64,000 nt of DNA from Candidatus Accumulibacter propinquus (GCA_016714935.1 JADKBU010000015.1:1-64000); one strand, 5' to 3'; positions 27,642 through 37,185 are shown, counted from the first letter of the stretch. Translations and numbers: made by a program. The notes: a model not told the origin generated them from the sequence alone.

Positions 27642-30116
27642 ATGAACAAGCAATTCCTTGGACTGGCGCTGTCCGCGATAGCCACCATTGGCTGGTCTGG
27701 TCTTGCATCGGCCCAGCAGGTCACCGGCGTGCCAGGGTCGCCTGGGGCCACCACCACCATCAGCGGCAAGCAGTTGCCGCCGCCCGACCCGAAATTCGGT
27801 GGGATCATCAAGGAAAAGGCGTCGGACTCAAAAGCCTGGTGGGCGCCACGCATCGTGCCGCCCAAAGGCGCACCCAATGTGCTGCTCATCATGACCGACG
27901 ATAGCGGGTTCGGCGCGCCGAGCACCTTCGGCGGCGTCGTCCCGACCCCTGCACTCGATCGCATCGCGAATAGCGGGCTGCGTTATACGAATTTCCACTC
28001 CACATCGCTCTGTTCGCCCACACGGGCGGCGATCATCACCGGCCGCAACCATCACTCGGTCGGCTTCGGGGTGGTGGGTGAAATCGCGACGGGGTTCCCC
28101 GGCTACGACTCAATAATCCCGATTGAAAAGGGCACCATCGGCACCATTCTGAAAGCGAACGGGTACGCGACGTCGTGGTTCGGCAAGGACCACAACACCC
28201 CCTTCTATCAGGCGACCCAGGCCGGGCCCTTCGACCAGTGGCCGAACGGAATGGGCTTCGAGTATTTCTACGGCTTCGTCGGCGGCGACGCCAGCCAGTG
28301 GCAACCGAACCTGTACCGCAATACGACGGCCATCTACCCCTTCGAGGGCAATCCGGATTGGAACCTGACGACAGCCATGGCCGACGAGGCGATCCAGTAC
28401 ATGAAGGGGCTCAAGGAGGTCGCGCCTGAAAAACCGTTCTTCGTCTACTACGTACCGGGCGGCACGCACGCGCCGCATCATCCGTCGCCGGAATGGATCA
28501 AGAAGATCAGCGACATGCACCTCTTCGACGAGGGCTGGAACAAGCTGCGCGAGACCATCTTCGCCAATCAGAAGCGGCTCGGCATCATGCCTGCGCATGC
28601 CCAACTCACACCGTGGCCGGACGGGCAGGCCGAATTTGGCGGTGCGAAGCTGCCACAGTGGGACGCCCTCAGTTGGGATGAGAAAAAGCTCTTCATCAAG
28701 CAAGCCGAGGTCTTCGGGGCCTACCTTGCCTACACCGACAACGAGATCGGCCGCGTCATCCAGGCCATCGAGGACATGGGCCAACTCGATAACACCCTGA
28801 TCATCTACATCAGTGGCGACAATGGCGCGAGCGCCGAAGGGATGCTTAACGGCACGCCGAACGAGTTCACCACCTTCAATGGCGTTGCCGTGCCGGTCAA
28901 GGACCAGTTCCTCTGGTACGAGTTCTGGGGCTCCGACAAAACCTTCCCGCACTTCGCTGCTCCCTGGGCGTGGACGATGGACACGCCGTTCAAGTGGGTG
29001 AAGCAGGTGGCTTCGCACTTCGGCGGGACGGCGCAGGGCGTGGCCATGTCGTGGCCCGGCCACATTAACGACACGGGTGGTATCCGGCGCCAGTTCCACC
29101 ACGTCATCGACATTGTGCCGACCATCCTCGAAGCAACCGGCATTCAGGCACCCGACATGATCAACGGCATCAAGCAGCGTCCCATCGAAGGGACGAGCAT
29201 GGCGTACACCTGGGACAAGGCGAACGCCAACTCGCCGACCCGGCACAGCACGCAGTACTTCGAGATGCTCGGCAACCGCGCCATCTATCACGACGGCTGG
29301 GTAGCGGCGACGACGCCGGCGACGCTACCGTGGGAACTCAGCACCAAGTCACCGCCTGACGTGATCACCGGATACAAGTGGGAGCTATACAATGTCATGG
29401 ATGACCCCACCCAGTCCAACGACCTGGCGGCCCGGATGCCGGACAAGCTCAAGCAGATGCAGGGCATCTTCTACGTGGAGGCTGCCAAGCACAACGTGCT
29501 GCCGATCGACAACTCGTCGCTGACGCGCTGGAATACGCCACGTCCGAGCCTGACGGCGGGGCGAACGGTCTTTACTTATACGGGCGGACTGACCGGCGTG
29601 CCCAACAGCGGCGCGCCGAGCATCCTGAACAAGTCGTACACCATCACCGCCGAGGTAACGATTCCCAAAGGCGGCGCGGAAGGCATGATTGTCACCGACG
29701 GCGGGCGCTTCGGCGGCTATGGCTTGTTTCTGAGCAAGGGCGAACTGGGAGTTGGTGGGGGCAAACCGGTGTTCCTCTACAACCTGCTCGACCTCAAGCG
29801 CACAACGTGGGAAGGGCCTGAACTGGGCGCCGGCAAGCACACCATTGTCTTCGAATTCAAGTCTGTTGGTCCGGGGCTGGGCAAGGGCGGGACCGGCGTA
29901 CTCTACGTGGACGGCACGGAAGTGGCCAGGAATACCATGGAGAACACCACCCCGATTACTTTCCCGGAGGACGAAACCTTCGACATCGGCCAGGACACGC
30001 GCACCGGCGTCGCGATGATCGAATATCGCTACGATCCTCCATTCAAGTTCACCGGCAAGATCGACAAGCTGACCTTCAAGCTCGAACCGGAGCCCATCGC
30101 GGCAGCGAAACGTTAG
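27642..30116 (+). CDS. Periplasmic arylsulfatase-type sulfatase
   Basis: Hydrolyses sulfate esters; formylglycine-dependent. The 824-residue protein has a signal peptide (GLALSAIATIGWSGLASAQQ). A sulfatase domain starts at APNVLLIMTDDSGFG, whose Asp pair binds metal. The signature LCSPTRAAIITGRNHHSVG carries Cys at about residue 124, to be converted to formylglycine. GYATSWFGKDHNTP supplies the active-site Lys/His, and IYISGDNGASAEG is the second metal site. A C-terminal ~200-residue beta-rich region (TITAEVTIPKGGAEGMIV, VLYVDGTEVARN) looks like a concanavalin-type lectin fold. GGAG precedes the ATG. No sulfatase-maturing enzyme is in the window. The divergent AraC-type gene is the likely regulator. 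Confidence 0.92.
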   Translation: MNKQFLGLALSAIATIGWSGLASAQQVTGVPGSPGATTTISGKQLPPPDPKFGGIIKEKASDSKAWWAPRIVPPKGAPNVLLIMTDDSGFGAPSTFGGVVPTPALDRIANSGLRYTNFHSTSLCSPTRAAIITGRNHHSVGFGVVGEIATGFPGYDSIIPIEKGTIGTILKANGYATSWFGKDHNTPFYQATQAGPFDQWPNGMGFEYFYGFVGGDASQWQPNLYRNTTAIYPFEGNPDWNLTTAMADEAIQYMKGLKEVAPEKPFFVYYVPGGTHAPHHPSPEWIKKISDMHLFDEGWNKLRETIFANQKRLGIMPAHAQLTPWPDGQAEFGGAKLPQWDALSWDEKKLFIKQAEVFGAYLAYTDNEIGRVIQAIEDMGQLDNTLIIYISGDNGASAEGMLNGTPNEFTTFNGVAVPVKDQFLWYEFWGSDKTFPHFAAPWAWTMDTPFKWVKQVASHFGGTAQGVAMSWPGHINDTGGIRRQFHHVIDIVPTILEATGIQAPDMINGIKQRPIEGTSMAYTWDKANANSPTRHSTQYFEMLGNRAIYHDGWVAATTPATLPWELSTKSPPDVITGYKWELYNVMDDPTQSNDLAARMPDKLKQMQGIFYVEAAKHNVLPIDNSSLTRWNTPRPSLTAGRTVFTYTGGLTGVPNSGAPSILNKSYTITAEVTIPKGGAEGMIVTDGGRFGGYGLFLSKGELGVGGGKPVFLYNLLDLKRTTWEGPELGAGKHTIVFEFKSVGPGLGKGGTGVLYVDGTEVARNTMENTTPITFPEDETFDIGQDTRTGVAMIEYRYDPPFKFTGKIDKLTFKLEPEPIAAAKR

Positions 30117-30173
30117 CAGCCCAAGCCGATTGCGAACCGGATCGAGAACGCGAAAGGACTGAAAACAGACGCG

Positions 30174-30541
30174 ATGAAAATGATCCTCGTCCTAGCTGCG
30201 GTCAGTGAAGCGGCAACCGGGTTGGCATTGCTGATGGTACCGTCATTGGTCGGGCAATTGCTGTTCGGGGCAGAACTGACCGGCATCGCCCTGACAGTGG
30301 CGCGCGTGACCGGCATCGCTCTGATCGCATTGGGGGTTGCCTGCTGGCCGGGCACGCCGCTGGTCGGCATGTTGATCTACAGTGCGGCCGTCACGCTGTA
30401 TCTCGCCTGCTTTACCTCGGCTTGGCGGGCGGTTTGACCGGCATACTGCTGTGGCCGGCGGACATCCTGCACGCGATCCTGACGGCACTATTGACTCTGG
30501 CAATAACAAACGGTCATCGATTTGTCAGCCCCCCGGGATGA
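30174..30541 (+). CDS. Small four-helix membrane protein, frameshifted near residue 80
   Basis: Unknown function. The first ~78 residues (MKMILVLAAVSEAATGLALLMVP, ELTGIALTVARVTGIALIALGVACW, MLIYSAAVTLYLA) are in one frame, which ends at 30437. From about 30408 the next frame carries the natural continuation LYLGLAGGLTGILLWPADILHAILTALL to the TGA at 30541. Total length is not a multiple of three, consistent with one lost base (or two gained). The restored protein has about 122 residues and four TM helices, like small hypothetical membrane proteins often seen in proteobacteria. It lies 57 bp after the sulfatase gene and may be cotranscribed. Confidence 0.65.
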
Positions 30542-30558
30542 TGAAAGCGATGACCGTT
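30509..30558. repeat. Inverted repeat at the 3' end of the small membrane protein gene
   Basis: AACGGTCATCG (30509-30519) and CGATGACCGTT (30548-30558) are perfect 11-bp complements around a 28-nt loop containing CCCCGGGATGATGAAAG. A related block (TAACGGTCATT, then CCCCGGATGATGAAAG) occurs at about 60628-60668 without a good second arm. It may be an attenuated terminator or a dispersed palindromic element. Confidence 0.5.
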
Positions 30559-30692
30559 TTCCTCACCCCAGCTTCCTCTCCCGCCAGCGGACAAAGGGAG
30601 ATTCGTCAGTCGCCGGCACGACTTTCACGGTAATGGCGAGGAGATAAAGCGAGAGCAGGTCACGCTTCGCTGGCAACGTCGTGCAGGAGTAG

Positions 30693-30875
30693 AAGTGCTC
30701 CGAGCTGCTGGCGAACGACGTCAGGCGCTACCAGCACCGCGCCAGACTGTATGACTTCGAACCCGAGATAGCTCCCGACCCGGACGAGTTGATCGCCCAG
30801 GCCGAATCGACGGCCAGCAATCAGCAGAAGCAAGCAAACGACAATGACGACCTGTTCGCGTATCTCGGCATGTGA
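30693..30875 (+). pseudogene. Unidentified C-terminal coding remnant
   Basis: An open stretch of 60 codons without its own start reads ELLANDVRRYQHRARLYDFE, then an acidic, Gln-rich tail ending DNDDLFAYLGM before TGA. The composition looks like a real protein C-terminus, but upstream (30560-30692) no frame continues it. I do not recognise the family. It is convergent with, and 24 bp from, the cyclase gene. Confidence 0.3.
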
Positions 30876-30899
30876 ATTCTGCCTCCTTGGCGATGATCG

Positions 30900-32315
30900 T
30901 CAGCGCCGATTCTGCATGTATGGAAAAAATTCGCGATCAGCGCCGAGCATGTGCCGAGCGATCACGTCATGTGCCAGAAACTGGAAAAGTTCGCCGACGG
31001 CCAGGGTTCCTGCATGAAAACGGTCAACGAGGACGACTGCCCGGTCTACGAGTTCGCCATGGATGGCGGCGTGTGCCGCCGAACCTGGAAAGCCTGCCGC
31101 GGTGATGATGGCTTCCTCATCCTTGAAATGCTGGACGACGGCACCCATCAGGGCGTCGATCAGCGCCGCCACTTCTTCTGACGGGCGCCCACAGAGCAAG
31201 GCTGCGAGGAGATCGTTGGCGTGCCCAAAGAGTGCCCGATGCTGGCCATCGATCAGCGGATTGCCGCATTCGTAGGCGGAGTGCCAGGAAAGTTGCACGA
31301 AATTTGCCGATACGTTTTCGCCAACACCGACTCGCTGTGGTGTTTCGGGCGCTAATTGAACCTGGTTGCGGCCACAGGCTTTGGCGCGGTAGAGCGCGGC
31401 GTCGGCGCGCTTGAACCACTCTTCCCAGGTTTCCCCGGCCATACATTCGGCGACACCGACGCTTACCGTCAACTGCTTCACAGCCGGAAAAACCGCCTGA
31501 GAAATCCTTTCTCGCAGCCGTTCGGCGAGCATCGCCATGGTGGATAGTGTCGTGTTCGGGCTCAGAACAACAAACTCTTCCCCTCCCCATCGCGTCAGTG
31601 AATCCGTGACTCGAAGAGTTGAGTAAACCACGGCTGCCAGTTTGGCCAGGACTTGATCACCAGCGACATGCCCGTGCTGATCGTTGATCTTCTTGAAGAA
31701 ATCGATGTCGATGATCAGCAGGCTCAGAGGGTGATCATACCGTTTCAGACGATCCATCTCGTTGATCACGGTTTCTTCGAGGCGCCTCCTGTTCCAGGCG
31801 CCAGTCAGTTTGTCGGTGCTCGCCAGTCGATCCAGTTCGACCAATGTTTTCTGCAATTCCTGATTGGTCTCTTGCAGTCGATCCAGCGATTGCCGCATAT
31901 CGGCAACGTCTTCTTGCCGGGAGATGTCGAGCATCACCGAACCGATGGAAAGGATCTCGCCATCTGGCCCCATCATTGGAAATTTGAGCCATAGACACCG
32001 CTTACATCCACCTTTGGCCGACAAGTCCAACTCGTCGCTCGCCGCCGCGGCACCATCTATGATCTGTTGGTCAGAAAGTTGTAGTCGGGTAGCGACTTCG
32101 GAAGGGAACAAGTCGTTATCTGTCAAGTGGGTAATATGCTCGGCGGTTTGGCCGAACAGAGCTTCCATGGCCTTGTTGGCCAATAGGTAACGGCCATCCA
32201 GTCCCTTGACCCCGACCCCGACGCCTAATGTCTTTGGCATCAAGAGCGACATCAGATCTGAGGCCCGGATCAAATACTCCTTGGCAAAAGTATAAATCAG
32301 GTCATCTTCATGCAT
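30900..32315 (-). CDS. PAS-GGDEF diguanylate cyclase with C-terminal hemerythrin domain
   Basis: Makes c-di-GMP from two GTP; probably senses oxygen or redox. The 471-residue protein has a PAS domain (about 25-135: GVGVKGLDGRYLLANKAMEALFG), a short coiled-coil linker and a GGDEF domain (about 165-325). Its active-site loop is GGEEF (RWGGEEFVVLS), with metal-binding DIDFFKKIND, so it should be active. The last ~130 residues form a bacteriohemerythrin domain with the di-iron ligand pattern HSAYECGNPLIDGQH, HFKDEE, HAAIH and HDVIARHMLGAD. A strong AAGGAGG precedes the ATG. It follows the signalling operon on the same strand after a 472-bp gap, so it probably has its own promoter but belongs to the same c-di-GMP circuit. 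Confidence 0.92.
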   Translation of the reverse strand: MHEDDLIYTFAKEYLIRASDLMSLLMPKTLGVGVGVKGLDGRYLLANKAMEALFGQTAEHITHLTDNDLFPSEVATRLQLSDQQIIDGAAAASDELDLSAKGGCKRCLWLKFPMMGPDGEILSIGSVMLDISRQEDVADMRQSLDRLQETNQELQKTLVELDRLASTDKLTGAWNRRRLEETVINEMDRLKRYDHPLSLLIIDIDFFKKINDQHGHVAGDQVLAKLAAVVYSTLRVTDSLTRWGGEEFVVLSPNTTLSTMAMLAERLRERISQAVFPAVKQLTVSVGVAECMAGETWEEWFKRADAALYRAKACGRNQVQLAPETPQRVGVGENVSANFVQLSWHSAYECGNPLIDGQHRALFGHANDLLAALLCGRPSEEVAALIDALMGAVVQHFKDEEAIITAAGFPGSAAHAAIHGELVDRAVVLVDRFHAGTLAVGELFQFLAHDVIARHMLGADREFFPYMQNRR

Positions 32316-32787
32316 GTTGGTGCCCTTCCTCCTTGGAGCATTTTAACAGTTTAACAGTCCACAAGAATACGACTGTCCGCAAATTGGCTGAAACCTAGCG
32401 GTCAATGGTCAGACCCTTTGCTGCTCAATTGTTGGTTCAGGCCACCCGCGACCACCAACCAGACATTTCACGATGGCGTACCCAACTCTGCATAGGTGAT
32501 CACAAACCTGGGGTTGTCTTCACGCTACGGTTTTTTTGCAGCCTGCCCATAACCCAGCGGAGGGGCGATATGCTGGGGCGTGGCAGTAAGTGCGGCAGTT
32601 TCGCGCTTACTGCCATGCAGACCGGCGTTTTCGGGCGTCGGACTTGTTCGGCCGGCCGCCGGAGAGAAGCGGTGGCGACGGAAATCGCCAGTGGTCACTT
32701 CTTGATTCCGGCCTGACCTGCCGTGCCGTCGAGGTAGGGGTCAGGTGACAGGATAGGCTGCAGAGGACGCCCTTGTCGCCGGTGCAC
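32316..32787 (-). other. Intergenic gap with a strong hairpin
   Basis: No convincing gene. TGGCAGTAAG (32581-32590) pairs perfectly with CTTACTGCCA (32606-32615), and inner TGCG/CGCG bases add to the stem. It could end the upstream signalling operon or stabilise its RNA, though no T-run follows. The part next to the cyclase start should hold that gene's promoter; I cannot pick it out. Confidence 0.45.
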
Positions 32788-34599
32788 TCAAGGCTGCGCG
32801 GACTCGTTGGATTGGCGAATCCCATCTGAGGGTTCGTTTTTCAGGTTATTCAAGAGCACGCTGGCCTGATCGTATTCGAAGGATTCAATCAGTTCTGACA
32901 GGCTGTCAAAGCGCTCACCCAGCCAGGGCCGCAAGCCGGGTTCGGCTTTTGCCAGGAGGGTGCCGGCGCGCGTGTCATAGGCTCGCAGCAGATTGTCCAG
33001 CACTTGCACCGTCGCTCGCAGGTCATCTGGCAGCGGACCGCTCGCCGCGGGCGCGGGTTGAACGTGCTGCGGCAGCGGCGCAGGCACCTGTGGACCAACG
33101 GGCTCGGGTGCCGGCGATATCGACTCATCCACACGCAGAGTGAGTTCCAGCCAAAAGGTGCTCCCTTGGCCAGGCTCGCTTTCAACCCCGATTTCGCCAC
33201 CGATCAGATGCGCCAGTTCGCGGGCCAGCGCCAGACCCAGGCCGATACCCTCGAACTGGCGGTCGGCCCCCTCGTCGGCCTGCGTGAAGGGTCGAAACAG
33301 GCGCTCCTGAATTTCGGGCGGGATGCCGATGCCTGTATCGCTGAGTCTGAAGCGCAGGCAGACATGGCCCTCCGCTGCACTGGCCATTCTCGCCACGGAT
33401 AAGCCAATCGAACCCCGGGCGGTGAATTTGACGGCATTGCTGATGAACTGACCCAGCACCCGCTTGATGATCTTGGCATCGCCATGCACATGGGTTGGAA
33501 GGCCGGGGTCGAGGTCCAGGCGAGTTTCCAGGCCCATTTTCTTTGCCGACAGGAAGCCGGACGAGCTAGCTGCGACGAGCATCTCGGCCAGATCGAAAGT
33601 GGCCCGTTGCACATGGCCGCCTTCATTACCCTCGAGCCGGGCATAGTCGATGATGCCATCGAGCAGAACCAGCAAGCGCTCGCTGGCATCGACGATCTTC
33701 CGGGCTAGGGCCTCCTGCTGTGCGGGTAGCTCCTGATCCTTCAGCAGGCGCGAGAAGCCGAGGATGGCGTTCATTGGTGTGCGCAGCTCATGGCTCATTG
33801 TTCTCAGAAAACGGGTCTTGGCGCGACTGGCAGCCTCGGCCTCGGTGACGGCCTCGGTGAGTTCCCGTTGAATGCGGATGTGGTCGGTGATGTCGCTGCA
33901 GCTGAAGACGCGGCCGATGACGCGCTCGTCCAGATACTGCGGGCGCGACTTGCATTCGAAGACGCGGCCATCCTTTAGCGGGAAAATGTCTTCCGTCTCT
34001 GCGGTGTCGACAGTCGGCTGGAGCCGACTGCGCCAGACGGAGTCATCGACGAGCTGCCCGGCCATGCGGTCGATGATTTTGGCATCCGCCTGCGTCAGCA
34101 GCAGATTCTCCGGAATACCCCACATCCGGCAGAACAGGCTATTCATGCTGGCGATGCCGCCCTGCAGGTTAATCACCAGGAGGCCATTGCCCGTCGACTC
34201 GATGGTCGCGCGCAGCTGCGACATGGCGAGCGCCAAGTCATCCTCAATGCGGCGCTGCAGGCGGACGTCGTGGGCCTGTACCAGCATGAAAGAGCGTCCC
34301 GCTTGCGCAACGACGCGCACCGACTTGTCGACCGGCAGCAGGGAACCGTCGCCGCAAAGGTAGAGTCCATCCTGGAGTTCAATCTCGTGGTACTGGCCGT
34401 TGCGCACGTCCTCCCAATAGAAGACGTCCGGCAGGGAACTCTCGACCTCGGTGATCGCTTTGCCGAGCAGATCCTCTTCAGCGAGGCCGAGGGTTTCCCA
34501 GGCGACCCGATTGGCGAGCACGATCCGCAGGTTCTCCGGATCGACCAGCAACATCATCTGCCGGGCGTTATCGAGCGCCAGGCGTTCGAGGCAGCTCAT
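32788..34599 (-). CDS. PAS-PAS sensor histidine kinase with a Pro-rich linker and C-terminal tail
   Basis: Cytoplasmic sensor kinase of 603 residues with no TM segment. Two PAS domains (about 1-120 and 125-250: LDNARQMMLLVDPENLRIVLANRVAWETLG; IESTGNGLLVINLQGGIASMN) precede HisKA with His at about residue 268 (TMSHELRTPMNAI). The ATPase domain has QFISNAVKFTARG (N box), SDTGIGIP (G1) and GIGLGLALARELAHLIGG (G2). After a Pro/Ala-rich linker comes a ~70-residue helical tail (LRPWLGERFDSLSELIESF). It resembles the region found after receivers in BarA-like kinases but lacks a phosphoacceptor His. The start overlaps the upstream HD-GYP stop (ATGA). A near-copy of the tail is stranded at about 37175-37310. 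Confidence 0.9.
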   Translation of the reverse strand: MSCLERLALDNARQMMLLVDPENLRIVLANRVAWETLGLAEEDLLGKAITEVESSLPDVFYWEDVRNGQYHEIELQDGLYLCGDGSLLPVDKSVRVVAQAGRSFMLVQAHDVRLQRRIEDDLALAMSQLRATIESTGNGLLVINLQGGIASMNSLFCRMWGIPENLLLTQADAKIIDRMAGQLVDDSVWRSRLQPTVDTAETEDIFPLKDGRVFECKSRPQYLDERVIGRVFSCSDITDHIRIQRELTEAVTEAEAASRAKTRFLRTMSHELRTPMNAILGFSRLLKDQELPAQQEALARKIVDASERLLVLLDGIIDYARLEGNEGGHVQRATFDLAEMLVAASSSGFLSAKKMGLETRLDLDPGLPTHVHGDAKIIKRVLGQFISNAVKFTARGSIGLSVARMASAAEGHVCLRFRLSDTGIGIPPEIQERLFRPFTQADEGADRQFEGIGLGLALARELAHLIGGEIGVESEPGQGSTFWLELTLRVDESISPAPEPVGPQVPAPLPQHVQPAPAASGPLPDDLRATVQVLDNLLRAYDTRAGTLLAKAEPGLRPWLGERFDSLSELIESFEYDQASVLLNNLKNEPSDGIRQSNESAQP

Positions 34600-35855
34600 G
34601 TCGCCGCCTTTTTCTTGTCGGGCTCGCCGGTATCGAAGTAGTAGCTGACGTTCTGGCGCGGATCCAGGTAGCGGTGGATTTCCTGCGGCAGCAGCGCCGG
34701 CCGGATCGCCTTGGCTATATTCACGTCCGGTACGGTTTCCATGTCGACCAGGATGGCTTCTTCCTTGGGAATGTCCGCGTCGTAAATCATGATTGTCGGC
34801 TTGAGCGGTTTGGCCGCATTGATCGTCGCCACCATGCCGATGACGCCATTGGACAACTGGACGATGGTCCCCGGCGGGTAGACGCCGAGGCAGCGGATGA
34901 AGACCTGCAGCAGTCGCGGATCGAACTTGCCGCGCAGCTTGGTAAACATCAGCGATAGGGCTTCGTGCGGCGTCATGGCGTCGACGATGTTAATCGGGTT
35001 GCACAACTCGTCGTAGTGGTTGGCAATGGCCACGATGCGCGGCAGCAGCTTGATCTGCTCGCCCTTGAGTCCCTTCGGATAGCCGCTACCGTCGAACAAT
35101 TCATGATGCTCCTGGATGACCGTGATCGCCGTCTGCGCGAGCTTCAGCCGCTGGGCGATGGTAACGCCGTATTGGCAATGCATCTTTTTGAGCTCGCGTT
35201 CGGCATGTGTCAGAGGCTCCTGCTTCATGAGGATTCTTGCCGGAATCTCCGTGCGTCCGATGTCGTGAAACAGCGCACCCATGCCCAGCGCGGTGATGTG
35301 TTCATGCGGCAGCTTGATGTCGCGCGCCATCATCATCGACAGCAGAGTGACCGTCAGCGAATGAAAATACATTTCCTTGCCACCGCTCTTGTCGGCCATC
35401 AGGTGCAGCATCAGTTCAGGTGCCGTGAGAATGGAGTCCGCCATCTGGTCGATCAGCCGTGTCGCCTGATGCACCTTCTCCTCAGGCTGCACGAAGAGAT
35501 CCCTGTTGATGTTGCGAATGACGACGCTGGCTTTGACAAAGGCATTGCCGATCCTCGCCGCCGTCTCGCGCTGCTGCCTGATGCGCTCGATCAAGGCGCG
35601 CTTGGCGACAAGCGACGGCGGAACATCGGGCATGACCGCCGGTTTCGCCGCCCTATTCTCCGTCATCTGCCTGTCGCTACGCTCCGGATCGCAGCGGACG
35701 GACATCAGTCCCAGGCTGCGGATCGTCCTGATCTGATCTTCGGTCTTTATCTTGAAACTACTGAAGGCAAAAGGATGTTCAAACCACTTCAGATCAAGGT
35801 TGACGTAGAGCCCGATCCGGAGCTGGTCCATGCTGACGGTGACGTTGCCCGACAT
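34596..35855 (-). CDS. DUF3391 + HD-GYP c-di-GMP phosphodiesterase
   Basis: Likely hydrolyses c-di-GMP to pGpG/GMP. The 419-residue protein starts with a DUF3391 domain (about 1-130: VSMDQLRIGLYVNLDLKWFEHPF). The HD-GYP domain spans about residues 140-320. Metal ligands are visible in YFHSLTVTLL, LFHDIGRTEIPARIL (about 197) and IQEHHELFDGSGYPKGLKGEQI (about 249), so the HD and GYP motifs are complete and activity is expected. The C-terminal ~90 residues form a small beta-rich domain (VYPPGTIVQLSNGVIGMV) usual in this subfamily. Its stop overlaps the start of the downstream PAS kinase by four bases; 64 bp separate it from the receiver-HD-GYP gene upstream. Confidence 0.93.
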   Translation of the reverse strand: MSGNVTVSMDQLRIGLYVNLDLKWFEHPFAFSSFKIKTEDQIRTIRSLGLMSVRCDPERSDRQMTENRAAKPAVMPDVPPSLVAKRALIERIRQQRETAARIGNAFVKASVVIRNINRDLFVQPEEKVHQATRLIDQMADSILTAPELMLHLMADKSGGKEMYFHSLTVTLLSMMMARDIKLPHEHITALGMGALFHDIGRTEIPARILMKQEPLTHAERELKKMHCQYGVTIAQRLKLAQTAITVIQEHHELFDGSGYPKGLKGEQIKLLPRIVAIANHYDELCNPINIVDAMTPHEALSLMFTKLRGKFDPRLLQVFIRCLGVYPPGTIVQLSNGVIGMVATINAAKPLKPTIMIYDADIPKEEAILVDMETVPDVNIAKAIRPALLPQEIHRYLDPRQNVSYYFDTGEPDKKKAAT

Positions 35856-35919
35856 TGAATGCCTGCTGTTCAGTCAGGAGAGAATGGGCAAATGGCCGAT
35901 CACGATAGCCCGTCGCCGC

Positions 35920-37185
35920 TCAAAGGATACGATTGCGCAGCACCCAGATTTCCAGGCTGCGGCTGGCATCCCGCTCCACCGTGGCCAACTGGTCAATTAC
36001 GCCTAGGTCCAGCACCGTGTTCATCGACAGCAGCAGGAATCCATCGGGATGCATCACATCCCGCGTCAGCATCATGCTTTCCTGCAGGTGTTTCGCGCTG
36101 ACCTTGATTTCGTCGATTTCAACGACCTCGTCAAATTTCAGAACCGGTTCCAGCTGGTCGATGACTGATGGATCATAACGGCGGCCACGACCCTCGATCA
36201 GATAGCGGTGACTTTCCTTTTGCGTCATTGGCAACGCAGTCAGTCCGCCGTGGCGAAAGTCGTCGTAGTCGCTGACGGCGCAGATGATGCGAGCACCGAG
36301 CGGAATATCGAGACCGCTGCGCCCCTCCGGAAAACCCGAGCCATCATAACGTTCGTGATGGTAACGGACGATGGCCGCGATCTCTTTCAGGGATTCGATC
36401 TTCCCCAGAGCATCCGCGGCCAGCGCGGGGTGCCGCCGATAGAGAGTGAGCTCTTGCACATTCATTTTGTTCACCGGCTTGCGCAGCAGTTCATCGGTGA
36501 AGCCTATCTTGCCGATGTCGTGCAACAGGGCAGCGATGAACACGGTTTGAGCGTCGGCCTCGCTCAATCCCATGAAGTTGGCCACCTTCCGCGATACATC
36601 GGCCACGCGACGGGAACGTTCGCCGAAGAAGGCCCCGCGTAGTTCGGTCAGGGCGCTGATGGCCATCAGGGTGCCGAAGTAGGACTTCTTCAACGCGGCA
36701 TGCGCCGACTCGACCTTTCCCAGCGCCTGCTTGAGCGCCTGGGTTCGCTCCACCACACGCGTCTCCAGCAGTGCATTCTGTTCGGCCAGTCGGTCGCGGG
36801 CCTGCTTCAGTTCCAGTTGGGTGCGTACCCGCGCCAGCACAACCGCCGGCTTGATCGGCTTGGTGATGTAATCCACCGCGCCCAAGTTGAAACCGCGCTG
36901 CTCGTCTTCCTCGGTAACCAGTGCGGTAATGAATATCACCGGAATGTCCGCTGTCAGCGGCGCTTCTCTGAGCTTGGCCAGCACAGCATAGCCATCCATC
37001 TCCGGCATCATGACGTCGAGCAGGATCAGATCTGGTTTGGGCCTGCTGGTCACGGCACGCAGTGCCTGCTGCCCGGAGCGTGCTGCCCGCACCAGATAAT
37101 GAGGTTGCAGCAAAGTGCTCAACACCGCAAGGTTTTCCGGTTGATCATCGACAATCAGCAGGGTGGATTTGGCATCATTGCTCAT
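35920..37185 (-). CDS. Response regulator: receiver + HD-GYP phosphodiesterase
   Basis: An RpfG-like output protein that couples phosphorylation to c-di-GMP breakdown. The receiver occupies about residues 5-125 with phospho-acceptor Asp at about 56 (LILLDVMMPEMDG) and the conserved Thr (FITALV) and Lys (TKPIKP). A coiled coil (QARDRLAEQNALLETRVVERTQAL) links to an HD-GYP domain with LLHDIGKIGFTDELL (about 221) and RYHHERYDGSGFPEGRSG (about 275). The start at 37185 is preferred; an ATG four codons upstream is also possible. The chosen start overlaps the stop of a stranded kinase tail by 11 bp. Its neighbours suggest phosphorylation by one of the kinases of the operon. Confidence 0.93.
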   Translation of the reverse strand: MSNDAKSTLLIVDDQPENLAVLSTLLQPHYLVRAARSGQQALRAVTSRPKPDLILLDVMMPEMDGYAVLAKLREAPLTADIPVIFITALVTEEDEQRGFNLGAVDYITKPIKPAVVLARVRTQLELKQARDRLAEQNALLETRVVERTQALKQALGKVESAHAALKKSYFGTLMAISALTELRGAFFGERSRRVADVSRKVANFMGLSEADAQTVFIAALLHDIGKIGFTDELLRKPVNKMNVQELTLYRRHPALAADALGKIESLKEIAAIVRYHHERYDGSGFPEGRSGLDIPLGARIICAVSDYDDFRHGGLTALPMTQKESHRYLIEGRGRRYDPSVIDQLEPVLKFDEVVEIDEIKVSAKHLQESMMLTRDVMHPDGFLLLSMNTVLDLGVIDQLATVERDASRSLEIWVLRNRIL

